This document shows, piece by piece, positions 54,055 through 62,124 of a stretch of 64,000 bases of DNA. Origin of the DNA: Lentibacillus sediminis (lineage in GTDB: Bacteria; Bacillota; Bacilli; Bacillales; Amphibacillaceae); assembly GCF_002763455.1 (NCBI RefSeq), contig NZ_NIXK01000011.1, forward strand, positions 37,421 to 101,420, given 5' to 3'. Within the stretch, counting starts at the first letter, position 1; the number at the start of each line of letters is the position of its first letter. The translations under genes were made by a program, and so were the position numbers. The notes under the pieces are model-generated. The model was given only the letters and a program-made list of their open reading frames with translations. It was not told where the DNA came from and did no database searches.

Positions 54055-54657
54055 TTGTTTAAAAAATGGATTGGACTAATCATGCTGATATCCCTGATGT
54101 TGCTCATGGCTGCCTGTGGAAGGCAGGAAGGTGTATCGTTCGCGGCTGAAGATATTCCGGAAGAACCAGCGAAAGAGGAAATTGCGAACTCCATTCAAGG
54201 GTCAAATGCCAATGAAATTGATGACCTGCTTGAAAGCAACTTTCCCCTCATGACGGAGGTGGAAGGAGATGCGGAGAATGCTGAAATCTATGCAACAACG
54301 CAGTTCGGACTCAACGAACTTTCCTCCCTGTTAACTGGAGCTAGAAATCCGGAGCAGATAAGTGACGTGGAGGACAACCAGCAAGTTCTGATTTATCCGG
54401 ATCATTTTGTTACATTACGGGAAAGTGAAGAGGATTCCGATGTGCTAATGATCGAAGTGGCTGGCGATGCGTTTGTGAGACGGAATTATTCACCGAACTT
54501 CTTGACCACGTATTTTTCGATTAGGCTTTTGGATAGTATGCTGGGAACGAGTAACTGGGGCCGTTCAGGTGGATACACCGGCATGGGCTCACTAGGCGAT
54601 GCACCAACCCGCGGAAACACCACATTTCGGGGTGGCGGACCGGGAGCAGGCAAATAA
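54055..54657 (+). CDS. DUF4247 lipoprotein
   Basis: 200 residues. A lipoprotein signal peptide (KKWIGLIMLISLMLLMAAC, modified Cys21) precedes a DUF4247 domain with 'IDDLLESNFPLMTEV', 'YATTQFGLNELSSLLTG' and 'IYPDHFVTLRES'; the C-terminus is a Gly/Arg-rich tail (GRSGGYTGMGSLGD ... FRGGGPGAG). Extracytoplasmic, membrane-anchored, function unknown; always found beside DUF350 and speE-like genes in this kind of cluster. TTG 54055 has AAAGGGGG 6 nt upstream; the in-frame ATG at 54049 abuts that site and is less likely. Confidence 0.75.
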   Translation: MFKKWIGLIMLISLMLLMAACGRQEGVSFAAEDIPEEPAKEEIANSIQGSNANEIDDLLESNFPLMTEVEGDAENAEIYATTQFGLNELSSLLTGARNPEQISDVEDNQQVLIYPDHFVTLRESEEDSDVLMIEVAGDAFVRRNYSPNFLTTYFSIRLLDSMLGTSNWGRSGGYTGMGSLGDAPTRGNTTFRGGGPGAGK

Positions 54658-54672
54658 AGGGGAGATGAAAAA

Positions 54673-55068
54673 ATGGGACCATTTGTAGCAACACTTGTTT
54701 ATTTTATTATTTCAGTCATTATTGTTCTAATCGGCTTGTTCATTTTTGAGCTAATTACACGCAAGTACAAAGACATGGAAGAAGTCAAAAATGGAAATCA
54801 TGCGGTAGCCCTGTCGATTGGCGGAAAAATCATCGGGATCTGTATTATTCTGGCCTTTGCCATTTACGCGTCGGATGTGATTTATGAGACGATTGTCTGG
54901 GGAATTGTCGGTGTAGTACTGCAGATGATTGCGTATTTTCTGTTTGACCTTCTGACAAGGAATTTTTCCGTCGAGGAACAGCTGGCAAAAAATAATGTGG
55001 CAGTCGGCATTATGTCAGTGGGTGTATCGATCGGATTAGGACTGGTAATCGGTGCGTCGATTACATAG
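54673..55068 (+). CDS. DUF350 family membrane protein
   Basis: 131 residues with four transmembrane helices in two related halves: 'VATLVYFIISVIIVLIGLFIFELITRKYKDMEEVKNGNHAVALSIGGKIIGI' and 'LQMIAYFLFDLLTRNFSVEEQLAKNNVAVGIMSVGVSIGLGLVIG'. The internal duplication, each half with a FELITR/FDLLTR plus NHAVA/NNVAV motif, is the DUF350 hallmark. Role unknown, thought to be linked to membrane-stress functions. GGGAGATG precedes the ATG, 15 bp after the lipoprotein gene. Confidence 0.82.
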   Translation: MGPFVATLVYFIISVIIVLIGLFIFELITRKYKDMEEVKNGNHAVALSIGGKIIGICIILAFAIYASDVIYETIVWGIVGVVLQMIAYFLFDLLTRNFSVEEQLAKNNVAVGIMSVGVSIGLGLVIGASIT

Positions 55069-55092
55069 AAAGTAATCTGCGGCCAGGCATCT

Positions 55093-55137
55093 GCTTGGCA
55101 TGTCTCCAAAGTAGTGGCGACATGCCAAGCTTTCTTT
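55093..55137 (+). terminator. Long perfect hairpin between DUF350 and speE
   Basis: GCTTGGCATGTC (55093-55104) pairs perfectly with GACATGCCAAGC (55119-55130), followed by TTTCTTT. The same TTGGCA/TGCCAA palindrome recurs before the lysine riboswitch (61776-61790). Confidence 0.75.
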
Positions 55138-55169
55138 AACCGCACGAATGATGATGGAGTGAAGGCAAA

Positions 55170-56720
55170 TTGAATCAGGCAGCTGTCAGACAGAGCAAGA
55201 TTATTTATTGGGCATCGGGGATTGTTTCGATCTGCGGCATCATTTTTGAAGTGCTGTTCGGGGCACTTGGCTCGTACATATTAGGTGACGGGGTTAAACA
55301 ATATACGCTGACCATCTCGCTGTTTATGACCGGGATGGGCATTGGGGCCAGCCTGAGCGAACGGGTGATGAAGCATTTGATTATCACCTTTATTTATATT
55401 GAATTTGGTGTCGCCATCATCGGCGGCTTTTCAAGTTTTACGATGTTCGGCATGACGGCGTTTGGCCCCGCGGGAACCGACGCCTTTTATCTTTACCTGA
55501 TTACCTTATTGGTCGGTGCCCTCACAGGGGTCGAGCTGCCAATTCTGATCCGCAAAGCCAATGAGATTGGCGTCAGCTTGAATAAAAGTACGGCACGGGT
55601 GCTGTTTTCCGATTATGCGGGCGGATTGATCGGCGGACTGCTGTTTGTTTTTTTCTTCCGGCCTTATTTTGGCATGGTAAAATCCGCCTTTTTGGTGGGG
55701 TGCATCAATTTGGCTGTGGCTTTGGTTGTCCTGTGGCTGTTCCGTAAAGAAATCCGCCATTTCATCGTGCATGCTGTTGTTGGAGCGGTCATTGGACTGA
55801 CGCTGATTGCCGGGTTGTTTTTTGGCGAAGCGGCAGCGTTCAGCTTTGAGCAAAAGCTTTACCAGGATCCGATCATGCATATGGAAGAAACAAGCTACCA
55901 GCGAATTACCCTGACACGTGACGGGGAGGATGTGCGGCTCTATTTGAATGGCTCGCTGCAGTTCTCAACGATTGATGAGTACCGCTATCATGAAGTGCTC
56001 GTCCATCCGACCATGGCGGCTGCTGAGGACCCGGAAAATGTGCTAATTCTCGGCGGCGGGGACGGCATTGCCGCCAAGGAAGTGCTGAAATACGAGGAGA
56101 CGGAGAAAATTACGCTTGTCGAGCTGGATCCGGCGGTTGTCGAGCTGGCCAACACTAACAGGCATTTGCTTGAGGCCAATGAAGGCTCTCTGAAACATGA
56201 GAAAGTTCATGTGGTGCATGAGGATGCGTTTCAGTTCCTGGAGAACAGCGAGGAATGGTATGATGTTATCCTTGTCGATCTGCCTGACCCGAATAATGAG
56301 AGCTTGAACAAGTTGTACACAAGTGAATTTTATTCCTTGATGCGCAATCATTTAGTACCAGGCGGGGCCGCCATGATCCAGGCGACAAGCCCTGTGTTTG
56401 CCACAGAAGTGTACTGGACGATATCCGAGACGATTGCTTCGACTGGATTGGAGACGGAAAATCTGCATGTTGATGTGCCAAGCTTCGGCAACTGGGGATT
56501 TGTCATGGCCAGCAGGGAGGCGATTGATGTCGCCGATTTGGAGATAACGGTGGACACAAGGTTTCTTACGGATGACATCCTCCCAGGGCTGACCGCTTTT
56601 GGCAAGGATGAAGACGGGCAGATCACCAATCCGAATGGATCTACTGTGGAGCTTAAACCGAATACGCTGATTGACCCCCATTTAATCCAGATTTATCAAG
56701 ATGCTTGGAAGAATTATTAG
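55170..56720 (+). CDS. speE: Membrane-fused polyamine aminopropyltransferase (spermidine-synthase-like)
   Basis: 516 residues. The N-terminal ~235 residues hold seven transmembrane helices ('SICGIIFEVLFGALGSYILGDGVKQYTLTISLFMTGMGIG' onward), and the C-terminal part is a spermidine-synthase-like Rossmann domain with 'LILGGGDGIAAKEVLKY' (SAM-derivative site), 'VELDPAVVELA' and 'VDLPDPNNESLNKLYTSEFY' (catalytic Asp). This membrane-anchored class differs from soluble SpeE; it would transfer an aminopropyl group from decarboxylated SAM to a polyamine or other amine. TTG start with GGAG upstream. Last gene of the sigma-W cluster, though the hairpin at 55093 makes its expression partly separate. Confidence 0.85.
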   Translation: MNQAAVRQSKIIYWASGIVSICGIIFEVLFGALGSYILGDGVKQYTLTISLFMTGMGIGASLSERVMKHLIITFIYIEFGVAIIGGFSSFTMFGMTAFGPAGTDAFYLYLITLLVGALTGVELPILIRKANEIGVSLNKSTARVLFSDYAGGLIGGLLFVFFFRPYFGMVKSAFLVGCINLAVALVVLWLFRKEIRHFIVHAVVGAVIGLTLIAGLFFGEAAAFSFEQKLYQDPIMHMEETSYQRITLTRDGEDVRLYLNGSLQFSTIDEYRYHEVLVHPTMAAAEDPENVLILGGGDGIAAKEVLKYEETEKITLVELDPAVVELANTNRHLLEANEGSLKHEKVHVVHEDAFQFLENSEEWYDVILVDLPDPNNESLNKLYTSEFYSLMRNHLVPGGAAMIQATSPVFATEVYWTISETIASTGLETENLHVDVPSFGNWGFVMASREAIDVADLEITVDTRFLTDDILPGLTAFGKDEDGQITNPNGSTVELKPNTLIDPHLIQIYQDAWKNY

Positions 56721-56722
56721 GG

Positions 56723-56754
56723 AAAGCCGTGTTCCTGCTGGGAGTGCGGCTTTT
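56723..56754 (+). terminator. Terminator of the speE gene
   Basis: AAAGCCG (56723-56729) pairs with CGGCTTT (56747-56753), with a smaller stem inside the loop. Confidence 0.55.
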
Positions 56755-56790
56755 GCCGTGTGCGGGGTGGGATTTCGATTATCGAGGTGG

Positions 56791-56905
56791 AGTGGGCGCT
56801 GAAGTTTACCGGGAGAGCGCTGATGTTATTGCGGGAAGCGCTGAAGTTTAGCGCTGGTGTCCGCGAAGAGAGCGCTGATGTTTTAGCAGGGACCGCTGAA
56901 CCTCA
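56791..56905. repeat. 21-bp-period tandem repeat between speE and yunE
   Basis: GCGCTGA motifs recur at 56796, 56817, 56838, then, after a 13-bp phase shift, at 56851, 56872 and 56893. The unit GAGAGCGCTGATGTTATTGCG resembles that of the 20-bp array at 25641. The remaining gap to 57039 is a C/A-rich stretch with no gene. Confidence 0.7.
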
Positions 56906-57039
56906 TGCCAAACCGCCAAACCCCGCGCCGCACAACACCAAACCCACAAGCAAGCCCCCACAAAAAGCAAATAAAATGGGAATTCGCCACAAACCATGTT
57001 ACGATAAAAATAGAATACATAAGATCGTAGGGGTTCAGA

Positions 57040-57858
57040 TTGATATTTCTCGTTTGTCTTTTGGTTGGAATAGCGGCTGCGTTTACCGGCAGTCTGATCG
57101 GGCTTGGCGGCGGGGCAATTCTTGTGCCGAGTCTCTTAGTGCTCAACCAGTATTCGGAAGCTTTTGCCTGGGCAACACCACAGACGATTGTCGGCCTGTC
57201 GCTGATTGTGATGATTTTTACGGCATGGTCCTCTGCCTCGTCGTATTATAAGGCAGGTCGGGTGGATGTCCGGTCCGGTCTGTGGTTTTTACTTGGCAGC
57301 ATTCCCGGCGGCATCATCGGGTCATGGCTGAATACGTTCTTTGATACCGATGCTTTTTTCGTCTATTTTGGTGTGATGATGATCATTACCTCCCTGCTTT
57401 TTCTCCTGAAACGCAGAGAGCCGTCCGAAAAGCTTACCGCTGGGAAGAGCTTCTCACGCACATTCACTCTGGATGGAAAAACACATACATACACGATCGC
57501 GATCCTGCCGGCATTTTTTATCTCTCTTTTGGTCGGGATGATTTCCGGGCTGTTCGGACTTGGCGGCGGATCGATCATGGTGCCGGCGATGATTCTTTTA
57601 TTCGGGTTTCCCGCGCATATTGCCACAGCCACGTCGATGTTTATGATTTTCTTCGTCAGTATTATTGGTGCAGGTACCCATGTGGTGCTCGGACACATTG
57701 TCTGGGAATATGTACTGTTTTTCATCCCCGGCGCATGGATTGGCGGCAAGCTTGGCGCGATGGTCAATCAACGCCTCAACAGCAGAACATTGGAATGGAT
57801 ACTCAGAATCGTATTAATTGTCATCGGGTTACGGATGATTTATCAAGGATTGGCTTAA
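57040..57858 (+). CDS. yunE: TauE/SafE (TSUP) family membrane protein, YunE
   Basis: 272 residues, eight transmembrane helices in two repeats, each with the glycine-rich TSUP signature: 'GIAAAFTGSLIGLGGGAILVPSLLVL' and 'GMISGLFGLGGGSIMVPAMILLFG'. The family exports sulfite, sulfoacetate or related organosulfur anions; the substrate here is unknown. TTG start with GGGG 6 nt upstream. yunD starts 12 bp after the stop, as in the yunED order of B. subtilis. Confidence 0.85.
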   Translation: MIFLVCLLVGIAAAFTGSLIGLGGGAILVPSLLVLNQYSEAFAWATPQTIVGLSLIVMIFTAWSSASSYYKAGRVDVRSGLWFLLGSIPGGIIGSWLNTFFDTDAFFVYFGVMMIITSLLFLLKRREPSEKLTAGKSFSRTFTLDGKTHTYTIAILPAFFISLLVGMISGLFGLGGGSIMVPAMILLFGFPAHIATATSMFMIFFVSIIGAGTHVVLGHIVWEYVLFFIPGAWIGGKLGAMVNQRLNSRTLEWILRIVLIVIGLRMIYQGLA

Positions 57859-57870
57859 GGAGTATGGAAG

Positions 57871-59274
57871 ATGCTGGAAAAAATAAACTTTTACTATACA
57901 AATGACCTGCACAGTAATTTTGCTCAATGGCCGCGGGTGGCCGGGTTTTTAAAGGATGCCAAAGCAAAAAGACAAGCGGCTGGCGAGTCCTGCTGGGTGA
58001 TCGATATCGGTGATCATGTTGACCGGGTGCATCCGATCACAGAAGCATTCATGGGCAAAGCGAACGTGAGACTGATGAATGACGCGGGCTATGATTTGGC
58101 AACAATTGGCAACAATGAAGGAATCACCCTGGCTCACGAGGAGTTGTTTCATTTATATGACATGGCGGATTTCCAGGTGGTCTGTGCCAATCTGCATAGC
58201 ACCGACAGCCAAGAGCCTGCGTGGCTGAAACCGTCGGTGAAAATTGAATCAAGAAATGGTGTGCGCATCGGCATCATCGGTCTCACGGCACCGTTCAATG
58301 CATTTTACGAACTGCTTGGCTGGCATATTTCCTCTGTTTTTCAGGCATTGAATCAGCAGGTGGAGGAGCTGAAAAAACAGACGGACATTATTGTGCTGCT
58401 CTCCCATCTTGGTTTCAATGAGGATCAGGAAATTGCCCGCAGGTACCCGGATATTGATGTGATTATCGGCGGCCATACCCATCATCTGCTGCGGACTGGC
58501 GAGGTTGTGAATAATACGCTGATTACAGCGGCGGGCAAGCACTGCATGTTCGCTGGGGAGGTGATCCTGACATGGGATCACAAGCATGAGCGTCTGGTAA
58601 AAAAGGAAGCCTATGCCACCGATATCAGTGAGACGGCGAAGGATCTGGAAACTGAGCAGCAGCTGCATGATCTCAAGCACCAGGCTGAGAAGGTGCTCGG
58701 GGAAAAAGTCGTCCATCTTAAGGAGCCGCTGGAAGTAAAATGGTTCGGCCATACAAAGGTGATGCAGGAGCTGACCAATGCGGCAAGGGAGTGGACGAAA
58801 GCAGACGCGGCCATGCTGAATGCCGGTCTGCTGCTTGATCAATTTCCTGAAGGTGACATTACGTATCAGGATATCCACCGCATCTGCCCCCATCCGATCA
58901 ACCTTTGTGTCGTGGAATTAAAAGGGGATGAACTGCTGGAAGTGATCCGTGCTGCCTTTACCAAGGATTTCATGGAACTTAAGCTGAAAGGCTTTGGCTT
59001 CCGCGGCGAAGTGCTTGGGCGGATGATTTTTTCCGGACTGGAGGTGGAAAGCGATTATCATGAGACAGGCGAGGAATATGTCAAGCGGGTAACGTTCCAC
59101 GGAGAGCCGCTGGAAATGGGCCGGGTTTACACAATTGCCACAGCGGACACCTTCACATTCGGGCGGCTGCTTCCGGAAATTGCCCGCTCGGAAACCAAGC
59201 AGTATTATCTCCCCGAATTTCTCCGCGACCTCCTGGCAGCCACCCTCCGCAGCAAGTTTGCTCATCAGGCGTGA
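57871..59274 (+). CDS. yunD: Bifunctional metallophosphatase/5'-nucleotidase-like protein, YunD
   Basis: 467 residues. The N-terminal metallophosphatase domain shows YTNDLHSN, DIGDHVDR, GNNEG (where most 5'-nucleotidases have GNHE), LSHLG and GGHTHH. The C-terminal 5'-nucleotidase domain covers ~290-450. There is no signal peptide, so unlike secreted UshA/YfkN enzymes it acts in the cytosol. YunD is thought to hydrolyse nucleotides; the His to Asn change in the metal motif is shared by this subgroup as far as I recall. Coupled to yunE (12 bp). Confidence 0.87.
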   Translation: MLEKINFYYTNDLHSNFAQWPRVAGFLKDAKAKRQAAGESCWVIDIGDHVDRVHPITEAFMGKANVRLMNDAGYDLATIGNNEGITLAHEELFHLYDMADFQVVCANLHSTDSQEPAWLKPSVKIESRNGVRIGIIGLTAPFNAFYELLGWHISSVFQALNQQVEELKKQTDIIVLLSHLGFNEDQEIARRYPDIDVIIGGHTHHLLRTGEVVNNTLITAAGKHCMFAGEVILTWDHKHERLVKKEAYATDISETAKDLETEQQLHDLKHQAEKVLGEKVVHLKEPLEVKWFGHTKVMQELTNAAREWTKADAAMLNAGLLLDQFPEGDITYQDIHRICPHPINLCVVELKGDELLEVIRAAFTKDFMELKLKGFGFRGEVLGRMIFSGLEVESDYHETGEEYVKRVTFHGEPLEMGRVYTIATADTFTFGRLLPEIARSETKQYYLPEFLRDLLAATLRSKFAHQA

Positions 59275-59278
59275 CAAA

Positions 59279-59324
59279 ACGCCTCCCTCGTGCATAGCAT
59301 ATATTGTTATTACGAAGGAGGCGT
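59279..59324 (+). promoter_or_regulatory. Hairpin sequestering the yunC ribosome binding site
   Basis: ACGCCTCCCTCGT (59279-59291) pairs with ACGAAGGAGGCGT (59312-59324), 13 bp with one mismatch and a 20-nt loop. The second arm contains AAGGAGG, the only Shine-Dalgarno sequence for yunC (ATG 59333), so the hairpin would hide it; it may also end the yunED transcript in part. Confidence 0.6.
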
Positions 59325-59332
59325 GTTGTTCC

Positions 59333-59638
59333 ATGATTACCGTGAATCCGTTAGAAGTGGACGGCATTTTCTTTACGGCTGTCCGTGTGGAATTGCCGAA
59401 AACCAATTTGCTTGTGATTTCCAATGAGGTTGGCTACATTATGTGTGCGGCATTGGATGTGGATCTGCTGAGTGAAAAACTGGCTGATCGCGAGGTAATT
59501 GCCGGCCGCGCTGTTGGCGTGCGTACTATCGATGATCTCTTGCATGCACCATTGGAAAAAGTAACTGATGCATCCAGAGAAAAATATGGATGGGAGGCAG
59601 GCATGATTGGCAAGGATGCCCTGCTGAAACTCGCTTAG
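59333..59638 (+). CDS. yunC: DUF1805 protein YunC
   Basis: 101 residues, a complete DUF1805 (YunC) protein: 'PLEVDGIFFTAVRVELPKTNLLVISNEVGYIMCAALDVDLLSEKLADREVIAGRAVGVRTIDDLL'. The fold is known for the family but no function is established. ATG 59333 is the only start fitting the family length, with AAGGAGG 12 nt upstream, a longer spacing than normal and within a hairpin. Third in the yunE-yunD-yunC order, with its own terminator. Confidence 0.85.
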   Translation: MITVNPLEVDGIFFTAVRVELPKTNLLVISNEVGYIMCAALDVDLLSEKLADREVIAGRAVGVRTIDDLLHAPLEKVTDASREKYGWEAGMIGKDALLKLA

Positions 59639-59645
59639 AAATTGT

Positions 59646-59676
59646 AAAATGTCTTCCTTTGTGGGAGGCATTTTTT
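59646..59676 (+). terminator. Terminator of yunC
   Basis: AAAATGTCTTCC (59646-59657) pairs with GGGAGGCATTTT (59663-59674) with G-U pairs, continuing into Ts. Confidence 0.8.
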
Positions 59677-59795
59677 GATATGTAACAAAGGCTCGGCGCG
59701 TTCACTCTAGCAATATTTGCCATTCTCTGGTACTATTTTCATAGGAGAAATGTCGAAAGAAGTCGTATTTTTTTACAGGAAGTTAGGAGCAGACG

Positions 59796-60881
59796 ATGAG
59801 ACTTGCGAATACAAGAACAATCCGTCATGAACCAATTTTGGCTCAGACCATTTATAACGAAAACGGCGTGGTGCTGCTCCAGCAGGGGATGCGTTTAACC
59901 AAGCGGATCGTGGACAAGCTGACGATGCAGGGTGTCACTTACATATATATCCAGGACGGGGCAACCGATGATATCCAGCCGGAATCCGCCCTTTCGGAAA
60001 AACTGAGGATGAAAGCAACCAGAACGCTAAAAAAAGTTTTTTCCAACGTGAAAGAGAGCGACTTGTCCAAGCGTTCGTACATACTGGATAGAAACGGCGC
60101 CGAGCTGACAGACGTGGTGAATCAAATCATCTTTGAAGTGCAGGGAAACGAAAAATCCCTCTCCCTGTTATCGGACATATACATATCAGACGATTACATA
60201 TTCCAGCACTCGCTCAATGTCACCATTTATTCATTGGCCATCGGTGTGGAGATGGGCTTTTCCAGAAAGGAGCTCATTTCTATCGGGGTTGGGGCGATGC
60301 TGCATGATATCGGGAAAATTTTTATTGACAGGGATATTTTGCAAAAGCCGGATAAATTGACCGACGCTGAGTTTGCGGTGATTAAGTCCCATGCCCAGAT
60401 CGGCTTTGATTTTTTGCGCCAGCATCCGGACATCCCCGGCGTTGTGGCGCATTGTGCCTACCAGCATCATGAGCGTCTGGACGGCTCAGGCTATCCGCGC
60501 GGTATTGCTGGGGAGGAACTTCATTCCTATGCCAAGCTGATTGGCATTGCCGATGTATTTGATGCCGTTACAAGCAACCGTGTGTACCGTGAAGCCATGC
60601 TGCCCCATGAAGGATTGGAAATCCTTTATGCCGGTGCAGTAAATCTATTTGATAAAACAATGATTGAAGCTTTTAAAAAAAGCATTGCTGTCTACCCGGA
60701 CGGATTGATGGTTGGTTTAAGCGGGGGACGGGAAGGGGTGGTCCTCAAACAGAATAGGGAAATTTGCGACCGCCCGGTAATCCGGGTTTTAAAAGAAAAT
60801 GGCCAGAAGCTGGCATCCCCGTATGAATTGGATCTCATGCAGGAGCCCGCAGTGATGGTCGAGTCCGTCAAAGCAGCATAG
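59796..60881 (+). CDS. HD-GYP domain protein (putative cyclic di-GMP phosphodiesterase)
   Basis: 361 residues. An N-terminal ~110-residue region without a recognised sensor ('LAQTIYNENGVVLLQQGMRLTKRIVDKL' is a common HD-GYP-associated PilZN-like start) precedes a full HD-GYP domain: HSLNVTIYS, MLHDIGKIFI (HD pair), KSHAQIGFDFLRQ, and HHERLDGSGYP, the GYP motif. All metal ligands are present, so it should hydrolyse cyclic di-GMP to GMP. AAGTTAGGAG precedes the ATG. Single gene. Confidence 0.88.
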   Translation: MRLANTRTIRHEPILAQTIYNENGVVLLQQGMRLTKRIVDKLTMQGVTYIYIQDGATDDIQPESALSEKLRMKATRTLKKVFSNVKESDLSKRSYILDRNGAELTDVVNQIIFEVQGNEKSLSLLSDIYISDDYIFQHSLNVTIYSLAIGVEMGFSRKELISIGVGAMLHDIGKIFIDRDILQKPDKLTDAEFAVIKSHAQIGFDFLRQHPDIPGVVAHCAYQHHERLDGSGYPRGIAGEELHSYAKLIGIADVFDAVTSNRVYREAMLPHEGLEILYAGAVNLFDKTMIEAFKKSIAVYPDGLMVGLSGGREGVVLKQNREICDRPVIRVLKENGQKLASPYELDLMQEPAVMVESVKAA

Positions 60882-60941
60882 TCATCTTTTCATTCTAACC
60901 TTCTCCATACAAGCATACGCTTGAGGGAGGGGGGATGCGCT

Positions 60942-61721
60942 TTGCGAGCAGGACGACGATTCGGAAAAAAAAGAATGACGCCGCCTCCAGCGAAAAATTT
61001 ATTTATGATTACGCTGATTTTATTTATCCTGTTTGTTGGTACAAGTATATGGCTGATTGACCAGAGGGTCAGGCCGGTACTGATGGAAATTGCCGAAGTT
61101 CAACTGGATTCATTTGCGACACGTGCCATTAACTCAGCAGTGCAATTTGCGGAAGAGTACGAGTTTGATGAAGTGAATCAAGTTACTTATGACGATGAGG
61201 GCAATGTGGTGACATATAACTGGAATCCGGCTGTCGTCAGTGAAATCAACCGGGTGGCGACAGACCGGGTGGAAGAGTTTTTTTTGAAAATGAACAGAGG
61301 CGAGCCGCTGGAGTTTGATAATCCGCTGCAAGACCCACCTGATTTAGGTGACGGGGCGGAAGACAGGGCGGAGCAGGATCCGACACTGGTGGAAATCCCC
61401 CTGGGACAGGTTACCGGCAATACCGTGCTGGCAAACCTTGGGCCCAAGGTGCCGGTGAATTTTGAATATGTCGGCAATGTACGCACGAACATCATACGAG
61501 AGACAGAGGAATTCGGGATCAACAGCTCCTGGGTATCGCTGTATGTGGATGTGGAGGTAGATGTACAGATTGTCATTCCGTTTATGACGAAGACTACTAC
61601 GGTCCAGACAGAGATCTATATCGACGGCGGGGCGCTCATGGGAGATGTACCGGAGTTCTATGGCGAGAGCGATGATAATCCATCGATTTCTGTGCCAAAA
61701 GAAGACTTGCAGGGTGAGTAG
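60942..61721 (+). CDS. yunB: Sporulation protein YunB
   Basis: 259 residues: a basic N-terminus, one transmembrane helix (~22-40, LFMITLILFILFVGTSIWL) and an extracytoplasmic domain with 'RVRPVLMEIAEVQLDSFATRAINSAV', 'EINRVATDRVEEFFLKMNRGE', 'VEIPLGQVTGNTVLANLGPKVPVNFEYVGNVRTNI' and 'INSSWVSLYVDVEVDVQIVIPFMTKTTTVQTEI', all YunB hallmarks. In B. subtilis it is made in the mother cell under sigma-E and is needed for full sporulation. TTG 60942 has GGGGGG 7 nt upstream. A possible sigma-E -10, CATACAAG (60906-60913), lies upstream. Confidence 0.85.
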   Translation: MRAGRRFGKKRMTPPPAKNLFMITLILFILFVGTSIWLIDQRVRPVLMEIAEVQLDSFATRAINSAVQFAEEYEFDEVNQVTYDDEGNVVTYNWNPAVVSEINRVATDRVEEFFLKMNRGEPLEFDNPLQDPPDLGDGAEDRAEQDPTLVEIPLGQVTGNTVLANLGPKVPVNFEYVGNVRTNIIRETEEFGINSSWVSLYVDVEVDVQIVIPFMTKTTTVQTEIYIDGGALMGDVPEFYGESDDNPSISVPKEDLQGE

Positions 61722-61775
61722 ATTTTTAGTATAGTAAATTCAGCAGGAATAAAAGACTATTATACTGCATAAATG

Positions 61776-61790
61776 TTGGCAACATGCCAA
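61776..61790 (+). other. Perfect palindrome before the lysine riboswitch
   Basis: TTGGCA-ACA-TGCCAA, with a -10-like TATACT (61761-61766) just upstream. It may be an operator or a short 5' stem of the leader; it is also the core of the hairpin at 55093. Confidence 0.35.
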
Positions 61791-61821
61791 GTCTCTACTA
61801 ACTGAATATGAAAACCTTGCT

Positions 61822-62003
61822 GATCGGTGAGGTAGAGGAGCGGACTGCAAAAGTAGGCAGCAGGAGCATGACAGCAATGATCGCTGGAGAAAGGGCCGTC
61901 CGCCGAAGCGCAATAAGCGTCAAACTTATTGCTGCTGGTATGTCTTTGAATAAAAGATGTACTGTCATGCCGGAGTATTCCAGGCATGGAGGACTACTGA
62001 TCG
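61822..62003 (+). ncRNA. Lysine riboswitch (L-box)
   Basis: The diagnostic core elements occur in order: GTGAGGTAGAGGAGCGGACT, AAAGTAGGCAGCA, GGAGAAAGGGCCGTCCGCCGAAGC, TTATTGCTGCTGG with TGTCTTTGAATAAAAGATG, and a final CATGCC...GGCATGGAGGACTAC. GCGGAC pairs with GTCCGC and CAGCA with TGCTG, as in known L-boxes. A terminator follows at 62027 and an NhaC-type transporter gene at 62125, the usual target of this riboswitch class. Confidence 0.88.
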
Positions 62004-62026
62004 AAATGGAGGATAACGTAATTGTG

Positions 62027-62064
62027 CAAACAATGATAGGTTATTTTCTGTCATTGTTTTTTTG
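62027..62064 (+). terminator. Terminator controlled by the lysine riboswitch
   Basis: AACAATGATAG (62028-62038) pairs with CTGTCATTGTT (62047-62057), one G-U, followed by a T run. It lies between the aptamer and the transporter gene. Confidence 0.8.
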
Positions 62065-62124
62065 TGCGTATTTTTCCGGTGAGGGCTCATATTCATTCAG
62101 TAAAAATGATTGGAGGATTTATTT

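Noticed and set aside
56760..57251. 163-codon plus-strand frame
   Set aside because: It covers the 21-bp repeat and the beginning of yunE in another frame; the yunE frame is clearly the real one.
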